Positions 8,500 to 15,803 of a stretch of 28,729 nt of DNA are shown piece by piece. The notes beneath the pieces are model-generated. The model saw only the letters and a list, made by a program, of their open reading frames with translations, did no database searches and had not been told where the DNA came from. The DNA is taken from contig QXWX01000087.1 of assembly GCA_009911175.1 (NCBI GenBank), forward strand, positions 1 to 28,729, given 5' to 3'. The stretch comes from Lachnospiraceae bacterium (lineage in GTDB: Bacteria; Bacillota_A; Clostridia; Lachnospirales; Lachnospiraceae). Numbering within the stretch: the first letter of the stretch is position 1; each line of letters begins with the position of its first letter. The position numbers and the translations under genes were made by a program.

Positions 8500-9528
8500 A
8501 TGGCACAATATAAAATATGGTATGCGCTGCAGCTTAAGGCATGGCTCAAACGGAAAACCTCGTGGCTGCAGGTTCTGGGCATGATCCTGCTGGTGCTTCT
8601 GACCGCCCATATACATTTGCCTGACGCGGACAATACAAGAGTTGGTGTCTGCGGCGCGGAGGATGAATATGCGGACAGTGTCTTGGAAAGCCTGCGGTCA
8701 GGTGACAGCATATTCGAGTTTGTAGAATACCCGGAGGAAGAGGATATGCGCCGGGACATGGTATCGGGCAGGATCGAATGCGGATTTCTTTTTCCTGAGG
8801 ATTTTCAGGAACGGATTTGGGAGGATCGGTTAAAGAACTCCGTAACCTATATCTGCACGCCCTTTTCCGCAAAAGGACTGGTAGCTCAGGAGACATTTTA
8901 TGCGGCATTTTTTGAAGGCTACAGTAAAAAAATACTGATCGGCAGTGAGGAAGAAATGTACGGAAGAAGCAGCGAAAAACTGACGGAGGCGCTTCTGGAA
9001 AAAAGAGATGATTACCTGTATGACCGTGAGATGTTCTGCATGGATATCATAGAAACCGCGCAGCCGCGGGGGGAAGCAGGCGCATCCGGAGAAGTACGGC
9101 CGGTACAGGGAATGACAGGGCTGTTTCTTTTTGCGATCCTGTGGATGGCCCAGGGAAGGAAGTTCGACGGGAACGGAAACGGCGCGCTGTCTGCCCTGGA
9201 TTGGAGACGGCGGCGGAGGTTCCGGTATCTGGGATGCCTGGCGGAGGCGACTGTCCCGGCTGCGGCGGGAATACTCCTTATCTTGTCAGCGCCGGGACAC
9301 CGGGGGATCGGGGCAGAGATCAGCAGCATGGTTTTGTTCGTCCTGGTGTGCAGTTTCTGGGTGCCGACTGTGGGCAGTCTGTTTCATAACAGTACGTCCT
9401 TTGCCGGATGGACTTTGACGATCCTGCTGGTTCAGATGGCAGTCTGCCCGGCATTCGTGGATCTGGCGGAGTATGTGCCGGCGCTGAAGGTGATCCGGTG
9501 GGGCTTTCCGCTGGGATGGCTGGGGTGA
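8500..9528 (+). CDS. Second ABC-2 family transporter permease
   Basis: The 342-residue protein has the same plan as its neighbour: an N-terminal helix (WLQVLGMILLVLLTA), an extracytoplasmic domain, and membrane helices in the last third. AAGGAGG (8483-8489) precedes the ATG by ten bases. It ends abruptly in FPLGWLG after a helix, one membrane segment shorter than the sister permease appears to be, so a slightly truncated C-terminus is possible. Pairing with the 7336-8484 product as an exporter heterodimer is inferred from adjacency. The substrate is unknown. Confidence 0.82.
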   Translation: MAQYKIWYALQLKAWLKRKTSWLQVLGMILLVLLTAHIHLPDADNTRVGVCGAEDEYADSVLESLRSGDSIFEFVEYPEEEDMRRDMVSGRIECGFLFPEDFQERIWEDRLKNSVTYICTPFSAKGLVAQETFYAAFFEGYSKKILIGSEEEMYGRSSEKLTEALLEKRDDYLYDREMFCMDIIETAQPRGEAGASGEVRPVQGMTGLFLFAILWMAQGRKFDGNGNGALSALDWRRRRRFRYLGCLAEATVPAAAGILLILSAPGHRGIGAEISSMVLFVLVCSFWVPTVGSLFHNSTSFAGWTLTILLVQMAVCPAFVDLAEYVPALKVIRWGFPLGWLG

Positions 9529-9551
9529 TCATGGCGATGAAAGCTGCCATT

Positions 9552-9581
9552 TAAAACGCTTCATAGGAGGCGCGTTTTAAG
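9552..9581. terminator. Weak stem-loop between exporter operon and sigma operon
   Basis: TTAAAACGC (9552-9560) pairs with GCGTTTTAA (9573-9581) around a 12-base loop. The T run lies inside the stem, giving a possible bidirectional but weak terminator about 25 bases after the permease stop. Confidence 0.4.
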
Positions 9582-9755
9582 GGGGCGCTGACGGAGCAGA
9601 GAAAAATATATGAGAAGCATTCCTGCTTATATGACCATGATGATCTGACCATATGATTCGTGCGGCTGCACAGGGAAATCCGCATACAGAATATTTACAC
9701 CGGGAACGGCAGTGCCTGCTATGACCTGAAATGGACAAAACGTTGCAGCATATGC

Positions 9756-9784
9756 GTTATATACTATAATCACTTGATTGTCAA
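9756..9784 (-). promoter_or_regulatory. Minus-strand sigma-A promoter with no clear gene
   Basis: On the minus strand TTGACA (9779-9784), a 17-base spacer and TATAAC (9756-9761) make a near-consensus promoter pointing back toward the exporter operon. No convincing open frame follows before the hairpin at 9552-9581. Confidence 0.5.
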
Positions 9785-9801
9785 TATTTTTCAACGCATT
9801 A

Positions 9802-9832
9802 TGTAACCTTTTTGCTTTTTGAGGTGTATTAT
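9802..9832 (+). promoter_or_regulatory. ECF-type promoter of the second sigma operon
   Basis: TGTAACC (9802-9808), 16-base spacer, TGTATTAT (9825-9832). The -35 heptamer and the spacer length are identical to those in front of the first sigma gene (2918-2948). Confidence 0.55.
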
Positions 9833-9913
9833 TAGTGAAGGGCCTTTTCATACCACGTATGCGGGAAAGCCGGTCGGCGGCAGGCTTTCCGCGTCAACAT
9901 CAGGGGAGTACTC

Positions 9914-10396
9914 ATGAAACCATCAGTAAAAGAGCTGTTTGAACAATACCGGAACAATCTTTACGCAGCAGCCTTTAATGTCTGCGGGAACGCGGAAGAC
10001 GCGGAGGACGTTGTTCAGGATACATTCATTCAGTATTATTTATTAAAGAAAGAATTTGATAATGAGCAGCACATCCGGGCATGGCTGATCCGTGTGGCGA
10101 TCAATAAAGCGAAAAATACGAACCGGACATTTTGGAGAAGAAATAAGGTGCCGTTGGAGGACTATATGGAGACGCTGACCTTTGAGACACTGGAATCCGG
10201 GGAATTGTTCGAAACGGTAATGAAGCTTCCGCGGAAATACCGGATCGTGATCCATTTGTTTTACTATGAGGATTACACCGTACATGAGATTGCGGATATT
10301 CTGAGAATCACAGAAAGCAACGTCAAGGTGAGGCTGTCGCGCGGTCGTGTGATGCTCAAAGAAAAATTGCGGGAGGAATGGGAAGATGACGAATAG
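9914..10396 (+). CDS. ECF-type RNA polymerase sigma factor
   Basis: The 160-residue protein has region 2 near residues 8-75 (AEDAEDVVQDTFIQYY, then HIRAWLIRVAINKAKN) and region 4 near 100-155 (LPRKYRIVIHLFYYEDYTVHEIA, then SNVKVRLSRGRVMLKEKL). It starts at an ATG six bases after AGGGGAG. The stop overlaps the next gene by 11 bases, as usual for sigma/anti-sigma pairs. Its own promoter-like element lies about 80 bases upstream. Region 4 differs clearly from that of the first sigma factor in the window, so they are related but not a recent duplication. Confidence 0.88.
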   Translation: MKPSVKELFEQYRNNLYAAAFNVCGNAEDAEDVVQDTFIQYYLLKKEFDNEQHIRAWLIRVAINKAKNTNRTFWRRNKVPLEDYMETLTFETLESGELFETVMKLPRKYRIVIHLFYYEDYTVHEIADILRITESNVKVRLSRGRVMLKEKLREEWEDDE

Positions 10397-10988
10397 AGAA
10401 AAATATAAGCAGGCATTTTCGGTATTGCAGTCCTCCGACAAGATATCTCAGGAGATAGAAAGGATGGCTATTATGAATAAAAAAGCAAAAATGAGAACGG
10501 CGGCGGCAGCGGCAGCGGTCTGCGCGGTATTGGCAGGCGGCAGCGGCATTGCATATGCGGGAGACATCGGAGGGATTCAGAGGACGGTTCAGCTTTGGGT
10601 TCATGGAGACCAGACAACGGCAACGTTTGAATATGACGGAGAGGGGACATATCATATCTCATATCCGCTGGAAAACGGCGAAGTGGGAGAGCGGGAAGGG
10701 GGCGGAATCGCATACGAATCGGATGGAACGGAACGTCCGTTGACAGAGGAGGAAATTCTGGAGCAATTGAATGAGTCCTTGAATGCTCCCGAGGTAGAAT
10801 ATAAGGATGACGGTACGGTCTGGGTATATTATTATGATCAGAAAATGGAGATTACGGACCTGTTTGAGGACGGCGTGTGCTATGTTAAGCTTACGTGCGG
10901 AGAGGAAACGCAGTATATGACGATCAATTATCAGAAAGGTTATGGTATGAGTCCGCATAAATATCCGGCTCCGGATTCCTTTGATTGA
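10386..10988 (+). CDS. Small membrane-anchored partner of the second sigma factor (putative anti-sigma)
   Basis: The 200-residue protein has a cytoplasmic N-terminus of about 35 residues, one membrane helix near 37-58 (TAAAAAAVCAVLAGGSGIAYA) and an acidic extracytoplasmic domain of about 140 residues with no domain I recognise. The ATG lies inside the end of the sigma gene. Position and topology, which mirror the DUF4179 partner of the first sigma, suggest an anti-sigma role. No zinc-binding HXXXCXXC motif is present, so it is not a ZAS-type anti-sigma factor. Confidence 0.68.
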   Translation: MTNREKYKQAFSVLQSSDKISQEIERMAIMNKKAKMRTAAAAAAVCAVLAGGSGIAYAGDIGGIQRTVQLWVHGDQTTATFEYDGEGTYHISYPLENGEVGEREGGGIAYESDGTERPLTEEEILEQLNESLNAPEVEYKDDGTVWVYYYDQKMEITDLFEDGVCYVKLTCGEETQYMTINYQKGYGMSPHKYPAPDSFD

Positions 10989-11441
10989 ACTTGCGAGACG
11001 GACAAAAAGCGGCAGGGGGCTGTCGGGTAATGACATCTTTTAGACCTGTTTCCTAAAAAGATAACTCCTGCGGTAAAGCCAATTCATAGTTACGATTCAC
11101 AGTCATTTCACTCACATGCGCAAAAACAGTCGGCAAAGCCGTCTGCCGATGCTTCGCATCTTGATTTTTTGCTTATGTGGGTGAAGTGACTGATTCCCGT
11201 CCCATGCGCTGATATGTTACAGTTCACGGCCTGTTATCTAACCAGCCGCAAACTGTAACGCATCCAGCCCATTGAAAAGTCGCCTGACGGCGAGGGACTG
11301 GATGTACGCCCCATCACTGTATTGGCCGGATGCCGTGCAGCAAGTGCGCGGCACCGCATGAACAGTAAATTTCGGATAGTTCACACATTAACCGGGTGCC
11401 CTGTCTTTTACAATACTTTATATTTACTCTTTGAAACAGAA
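10989..11441. other. 453-base intergenic region rich in palindromes
   Basis: No coding region is supported. It contains a large imperfect hairpin (11100-11192), a 9-bp inverted repeat GTTACAGTT/AACTGTAAC (11216-11224, 11251-11259) and a CATCCAG/CTGGATG pair at about 11261-11305. The density of nested stems suggests a repetitive element or structured RNA between two operons that converge here. Confidence 0.45.
11100..11192. repeat. Large nested palindrome, possible MITE-like or REP-like element
   Basis: Arms of 27 bases (11100-11126 and 11166-11192) match at 23 positions, and three of the four differences are G-T pairs. Both arms end in five A/T at the loop side. The 39-base loop itself holds two small hairpins, CGGCAAAGCCG and GATGCTTCGCATC. 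The structure is too long and elaborate for a simple terminator. Confidence 0.55.
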
Positions 11442-13574
11442 TCAGGGATTCTCGCACCCAAGATCCACGCACCACCGTTTCCGGTGAAAATGTTCCCCCT
11501 CGTGCTTCCGGAACGCAATGCTGAACTTCATGCTTTCCGTCCGTTTCAATACCTTGATAACAACCTCATTTACACCTTTTTTTAAATGCACGGTCTGATA
11601 ATTATTATAAGGCGTCCACAGCCGGATCTCATCCTGCTCCAGACACAGCTCCCCGTTTACCCAGAGTTTGAAGCCGTCGTTATTTCCAATCACAGCCCAG
11701 ACGTCCTGCTCTGTATCCGAGACCAGCTTCTGCCTGAGATAAATGCACCCTTGTCCCTGGAAAGGAAACGCTTCATCCAGCGGCAGCAAGTCCTCATACC
11801 CATGTACCCGGCAGGTTTCTTCCACAGAAAATGCCTGAGCAAAATTCTGCTCATCCATGTATTCTTTTTCCAGATATACTGCATTGTTGACCATACATTC
11901 CAGTGTGGGGAGGATACAGCCCTCTCCGTGGGCGCTGGGGATTCCCGGCGGATCGTCTTTTTCCAGATTTTCAAAATAAGGCCCCGCCGCTGTCCATTCT
12001 GACGATCCGGCGATTCCAAAGCAGCGGCGAAATTCCTGCAGATCATCCCCGGCAACGGCTTTCAGGAGGTTTTTGCTATACAGTATTTTTACGTCGTCTG
12101 TTGTCTCAATCAAAACCTCCGCTGTTTTTTCCTGCCCCGGTTCCAAAACCAGGGTCTGGTGCTCCGGAACCGCGCGCCACCCCAGAGGCAGCCCGGCAAT
12201 TCGGATGTTCCATTCTTTTTCAATCGGGAAATGATTTTTCAGGCGGATGCCGATGCCGCAATGGTCGTTGAAACCGATTGCCGGACGGTTCATATATAGT
12301 ATATCTACAGCCAATGTCGCTTCAGTATTTACGCTTGAGCCAAATCCGTTCTCGGCGGCTGAAATGTTTTCGTCCGCTGGCGTCTGCTCTGATGTGCGGT
12401 TTTGCAGAGCCGTCATCTGTCTCAATGCGCAGCTTTCGTCCTCCGATTTCCAATCTGATGTGCGGTTTTGCAGAGCCAGCTTCCGCCCCAATGCGCAGGT
12501 TTCCTCCGTTAGCTTCCGTATAGAGTTATCCGTCCGTTCCAGATCAATCCCGATCACAAACCGGTCATTTACAAGCGCTTTCAGATCTTCCGGAATTTTT
12601 TCGGCCCCATGCAGGATTCCCCAGACCGCCGCCGCTGTCGCACAGGTGCAGTCCGTATCATAACCGCAGCGAAACGCGATATTGATCACCTTCCACAGAT
12701 CTTCCCCGCCGTATAGCAGGGCGATCACGGTAATCCCAAGATTGGTCACCGCGTTGGTAAAATCAAAATGCCCGAATTTCCGAAGCATTCTGGCCCTGGC
12801 CTTTTTCCAGCCGCAGGGATCTTCATGAAATGTCTTCATCACCAGATTCACACAGGCTCTGGCGCGGGAACCCTCCGGCAGTCGGTGAAGCTCTCCCAGT
12901 AACAGGGCTTCCATATTTGCTCCCTTCGCGCCATGTCCATCTGCGAAAACCAACGGCTCAACCGCCGCACCATATCCATCTGCGAAAACCAACGGCTCAA
13001 CCGCCGTGCCATATCCATCTGCGAAAACCAACGGCTCAACCGCTGCGCCATATCCATCTGCAAATGCTATCGACTCAACCGCCGCATAATACTGCTCAAT
13101 CCAAACCGCTTCCCCCGCATGATCCAGGCTTCCGTCCATTCCGGCGTAAGCCGCCGCTGTGTCTCCGTCTTCGGGAAATACCATTCCCCAGATTTCAGAC
13201 CGGATCGGACAGCCTTCCCCTTCGCAGAACAGGGGATTATTGAAGCTCCCGCTGTAGGGCGGCAGAATCCCGCGTTCGTAATTTTTCAGAAAAATTCCAT
13301 ATTCGTTAAATGGATACCAGCACTGACGGTCCCAGGCTTCTGCCAGGTCGGCCGCAGTCACACGGCGTCCTTTTTTTTGAAGAACCTCCAGCCATAATAA
13401 CTGTAGATCCAGGTCATCATTGGGCAGGTCCGGCCGGATCATTTCCCGGAAATCCTCACAGGGAATGAGCTTTTTGATGCCCTCCACCGGAGCCCCCGCC
13501 GCGCCGCCCAGACACTTCCCGAGCCATCCGCCGTAAACCTTGTCATAATATACCGCATCCGTCATTTTTTCCAC
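11442..13574 (-). CDS. ADP-ribosylglycohydrolase family enzyme with C-terminal beta-rich extension
   Basis: The 710-residue protein has an N-terminal ADP-ribosylglycohydrolase-type domain (about 8-350): GWLGKCLGGAAGAPVEG at 16-32, a first acidic metal motif NDDLDL at 52-57 and a second, GYDTDCT, at 304-310. These correspond to the dinuclear magnesium site of the family. Residues from about 420 to 710 are a non-family extension that looks like beta-sandwich, ending with IGNNDGFKLWVNGE. No signal peptide is seen, so it acts in the cytoplasm. It is the last gene of the minus-strand sugar-importer cluster and probably cleaves a ribosidic or similar glycosidic bond in the imported compound; the substrate is unknown. 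A 39-bp repeat (residues about 163-215) and a 22-residue duplication (about 355-400) are in frame. Confidence 0.82.
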   Translation of the reverse strand: MEKMTDAVYYDKVYGGWLGKCLGGAAGAPVEGIKKLIPCEDFREMIRPDLPNDDLDLQLLWLEVLQKKGRRVTAADLAEAWDRQCWYPFNEYGIFLKNYERGILPPYSGSFNNPLFCEGEGCPIRSEIWGMVFPEDGDTAAAYAGMDGSLDHAGEAVWIEQYYAAVESIAFADGYGAAVEPLVFADGYGTAVEPLVFADGYGAAVEPLVFADGHGAKGANMEALLLGELHRLPEGSRARACVNLVMKTFHEDPCGWKKARARMLRKFGHFDFTNAVTNLGITVIALLYGGEDLWKVINIAFRCGYDTDCTCATAAAVWGILHGAEKIPEDLKALVNDRFVIGIDLERTDNSIRKLTEETCALGRKLALQNRTSDWKSEDESCALRQMTALQNRTSEQTPADENISAAENGFGSSVNTEATLAVDILYMNRPAIGFNDHCGIGIRLKNHFPIEKEWNIRIAGLPLGWRAVPEHQTLVLEPGQEKTAEVLIETTDDVKILYSKNLLKAVAGDDLQEFRRCFGIAGSSEWTAAGPYFENLEKDDPPGIPSAHGEGCILPTLECMVNNAVYLEKEYMDEQNFAQAFSVEETCRVHGYEDLLPLDEAFPFQGQGCIYLRQKLVSDTEQDVWAVIGNNDGFKLWVNGELCLEQDEIRLWTPYNNYQTVHLKKGVNEVVIKVLKRTESMKFSIAFRKHEGEHFHRKRWCVDLGCENP
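12388..12519 (-). repeat. Two-copy 66-bp in-frame duplication
   Basis: TCTGATGTGCGGTTTTGCAG begins at 12388 and again at 12454, exactly 66 bases apart, and similarity continues through the unit with substitutions. It encodes two versions of CALR...ALQNRTS in the linker between the catalytic domain and the C-terminal extension. Confidence 0.7.
12937..13092 (-). repeat. 39-bp minisatellite within the glycohydrolase gene
   Basis: Four units begin at 12937, 12976, 13015 and 13054, each with CCATCTGCRAA and spaced exactly 39 bases. Three are nearly identical and the fourth has diverged. The translated unit is FADGYGAAVEPLV (13 residues), so copy-number changes keep the reading frame. Confidence 0.9.
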
Positions 13575-13731
13575 CTGCTTTCTTAAAATCGTTCATACAG
13601 AATCCACGTTCCACCAGCACAGCCCGGATTCAATTCGCTTGAAAATCGCTTGTATCAAATCCATGCTCCCATGCTCCGCCAGAACAGCCCGGATTCGATC
13701 TGCGCCAAAATCATCCCCGCCTGAGTCAAAT

Positions 13732-14568
13732 TTACTTCAATATCGCCCCCGCCGAAAATGTTTTTTCCACCTGGTTGCTGAAGAACACAAACAGCAGCAC
13801 AGGCAAGATACTCGTGATCACCATGGCCGCGTACATTCCGCCGTAATCCGTGCCGTATTTTCCGGAGGAGTAATTCATCAGTGCGATGGGGAGTGTCCGG
13901 TATTTCTCCCCGCTGATCAGCACCAGCGCATAGATAAATTCATTCCAACTGTTGATAAAGGTATTGATGCACATAGTAGCCACGGCGGGCTTGATCATGG
14001 GCACAATGACCCGGAACAGGATCGTGAAGATCCCGGCCCCGTCCATCACCGCAGCCTCCTCCATTTCCAGGGGAATCCCGGAGAGGAAGCTGCTGCACAT
14101 CAATGTGGCCATGGCAATATTGAAGGCCGAGATGGTCAGGATCAGGGACAGCGGATTGTTGATCAGGTGCATTTCCCGGAGCATCATAAAGATAGGGACA
14201 ATGACGATCTGGGAGGGGAGCAGAATCCCCAGAGTCACCATTTTGCTCACATGCACGGACAGCTTCCACTGCATCCGCGTCAGCGCGTAGGAGAGCATGA
14301 TGGCTGCTGTCACGGTCAGCAGCAGGGTAAAGCCGGTCACGATGATGCTGTTTACAAAAAATTTCAGAATATCCCGGTTAAAAATCGCGTCCGTGTAGTT
14401 TGCAAATTTCCAGACATGGGGAAGCCCGAAGGATTCTCCTGTCATGATCTCTGACGTATCTTTAAATGAATTGATCAGCATCCACAGCAGCGGGTACACC
14501 GAAGTGGCCGCGCAGATCCCGAAGATGACCGTCAGGATTCCTTTGATCCATTTTTGCCGGATTCTCAT
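13732..14568 (-). CDS. CUT1 carbohydrate ABC transporter permease (MalG-like)
   Basis: The 278-residue protein has six predicted membrane segments and the permease EAA motif region EEAAVMDGAGIFTILFRVIVP near its two-thirds point, which contacts the ATPase. The ATG at 14566-14568 follows CAGGAGGAC at proper spacing; the open frame extends 23 codons further upstream without support. It works with the adjacent MalF-like permease and the lipoprotein binding protein to import a sugar-like substrate. It is followed by a 157-base gap, then the glycohydrolase gene on the same strand. Confidence 0.9.
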   Translation of the reverse strand: MRIRQKWIKGILTVIFGICAATSVYPLLWMLINSFKDTSEIMTGESFGLPHVWKFANYTDAIFNRDILKFFVNSIIVTGFTLLLTVTAAIMLSYALTRMQWKLSVHVSKMVTLGILLPSQIVIVPIFMMLREMHLINNPLSLILTISAFNIAMATLMCSSFLSGIPLEMEEAAVMDGAGIFTILFRVIVPMIKPAVATMCINTFINSWNEFIYALVLISGEKYRTLPIALMNYSSGKYGTDYGGMYAAMVITSILPVLLFVFFSNQVEKTFSAGAILK

Positions 14569-14707
14569 AATGTTTGTCCTCCTGTATTTATAACCGATGG
14601 ATACTGACCGCCAGATCAACCTGCCGCTCAGTATCATAAGATGCGCACAGCCGCATGAGGAAATCTGTCCCTTTGCGGCTGCGGCCGGCGCTGTACTCCC
14701 GGCCGCC

Positions 14708-15595
14708 TTAGTCCTCCCTGTATTTCCCCTGCCTGAACAGCCAGCCGATGCCGCCCAGAACCACGCAGGTCTCGGCGATCACCAGGATTCCGACAGCAGA
14801 AGCCATGCCGTACCGTTGGTTGGAAAACGCCTGCCGGTACATGTACATCATGACGGTTTGAGTCAGGTCTCCGGGGCCGCCGCCGGTCATGATGAATACC
14901 TGGGGAAATGTAAACAGGCCGCCGATTGCGGAAACCGTCACACAGGTCTTTGCCACGTCCCGCAGAAGCGGAAGCGTGATATAACGCACCGTATTGAAAA
15001 ATCCGGCCCCATCCAGCTGGGCTGCCTCAAAATAGCTCTCAGGAATCGCCTTGATCCCGGAATAGGACATCAGCAGGTCCATGCCGAACATCCACCACAT
15101 TCCCACAATGGCAATACAGATCATGGCGGTTTTCGGATTGATCAGCCATTCATTTTGCAGAAATCCCAGCCCGATCATTTTCAGGAAATAGTTCAGCAGC
15201 CCCCAGTCCGCATGATAAATAGTCAGCCAGAGCTGTGAGATTACGGAAATAGAAAGGACAAGGGGGATGACAAATGCGGTTCTCAGGATCTTCTGCGTCC
15301 TGGGCCCCAGTGTGCAGAGCAGGATTGACACGATGATAGCAAGCACCGCATTGCAGAGCACCGCCAGAAGGCAAAGCCCCAGGGATGCCAGATTTGCACG
15401 GATAAATGCTTCATCCTGCAGAAGGGTTTTAAAATTTTCCAGCCCAATCCATTCCGGCGGCGTGAGACCGTTGGTTTTCTGCAGCGACATGACCACGATA
15501 TTGAAGATCGGATAGACGACAAATGCCGCAAGCAAGATCAGCGCCGGGGCGCTCAGCAAAAAAATATACCATTTATTTCCAAGTACTTTTTTCAT
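14708..15595 (-). CDS. CUT1 carbohydrate ABC transporter permease (MalF-like)
   Basis: The 295-residue protein has about six membrane helices, starting with IFLLSAPALILLAAFVVYPI, and an EAA loop, ESYFEAAQLDGAGFFNTVRY. The ATG at 15593-15595 is preceded by CAGGAG and begins with MKKVLGNKWY; 47 upstream open codons are ignored. It is the partner of the MalG-like permease encoded 139 bases downstream. Translation may be uncoupled from that of the binding protein because a stem-loop terminator lies between them. Confidence 0.9.
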   Translation of the reverse strand: MKKVLGNKWYIFLLSAPALILLAAFVVYPIFNIVVMSLQKTNGLTPPEWIGLENFKTLLQDEAFIRANLASLGLCLLAVLCNAVLAIIVSILLCTLGPRTQKILRTAFVIPLVLSISVISQLWLTIYHADWGLLNYFLKMIGLGFLQNEWLINPKTAMICIAIVGMWWMFGMDLLMSYSGIKAIPESYFEAAQLDGAGFFNTVRYITLPLLRDVAKTCVTVSAIGGLFTFPQVFIMTGGGPGDLTQTVMMYMYRQAFSNQRYGMASAVGILVIAETCVVLGGIGWLFRQGKYRED

Positions 15596-15705
15596 AGCGT
15601 AACTCCTGTCTCGAATTTTAGAAATCGGCACACGCAGACGCCCGTATCGGTCTGCCGCGCCATACTGCCTCAATGGGAAAAACCTGCCGCCGGCCGTTTC
15701 TCCGC

Positions 15706-15753
15706 ATACAATAGTATCAAAATACAATAGTATCAAAATACAATGGTATCAAA
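15706..15753. repeat. Three tandem 16-bp repeats upstream of the permease gene
   Basis: ATACAATAGTATCAAA occurs at 15706, 15722 and 15738 (the last with one substitution), in direct tandem. It lies between the attenuator-like hairpin and the permease start, a stretch that would be in the leader of the permease transcript. Confidence 0.85.
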
Positions 15754-15755
15754 AA

Positions 15756-15789
15756 GCCGGCAGTATCCGCGAAATGCAGTACCGCCGGC
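15756..15789 (-). terminator. Terminator/attenuator between binding protein and permeases
   Basis: On the minus strand GCCGGCGGTA and TACTGCCGGC form a 10-bp stem (one G-T pair) with a 14-base loop, followed by TTTTTGATA. It begins about 15 bases after the binding-protein stop. Such partial terminators commonly make binding protein more abundant than the permeases. Confidence 0.7.
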
Positions 15790-15803
15790 CCGCCTCGCCG
15801 GAG

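Larger units (their letters stand above)
9529..9913. other. 385-base intergenic region with promoters facing both ways
   Basis: It holds a hairpin just after the exporter operon (9552-9581), a good minus-strand sigma-A promoter (9756-9784) and the plus-strand ECF promoter (9802-9832) of the second sigma operon. A 74-codon open frame on minus (9627-9851) has no recognisable similarity or ribosome binding site and contains the minus-strand promoter, so I do not call it a gene. A short untranslated minus-strand RNA ending at the 9552 hairpin is possible. Confidence 0.45.

Noticed and set aside
9627..9851. 74-codon minus-strand frame
   Set aside because: No ribosome binding site and no recognised similarity, and a strong promoter lies inside the frame.
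12937..13092. CRISPR-like regular repeats
   Set aside because: Units are contiguous 39-bp tandem copies without unique spacers and are in frame inside a coding region.
12830..13397. Repetitive plus-strand frames (HLRKPTAQP- and SICENQRLNRR-type repeats)
   Set aside because: They are shadows of the 39-bp minisatellite in the glycohydrolase gene, which is supported by family motifs on minus.
13639..14454. 271-codon plus-strand open frame rich in His/Gln
   Set aside because: It is antisense to the MalG-like permease. The composition is the usual reverse shadow of a GC-rich membrane protein gene, and there is no ribosome binding site.
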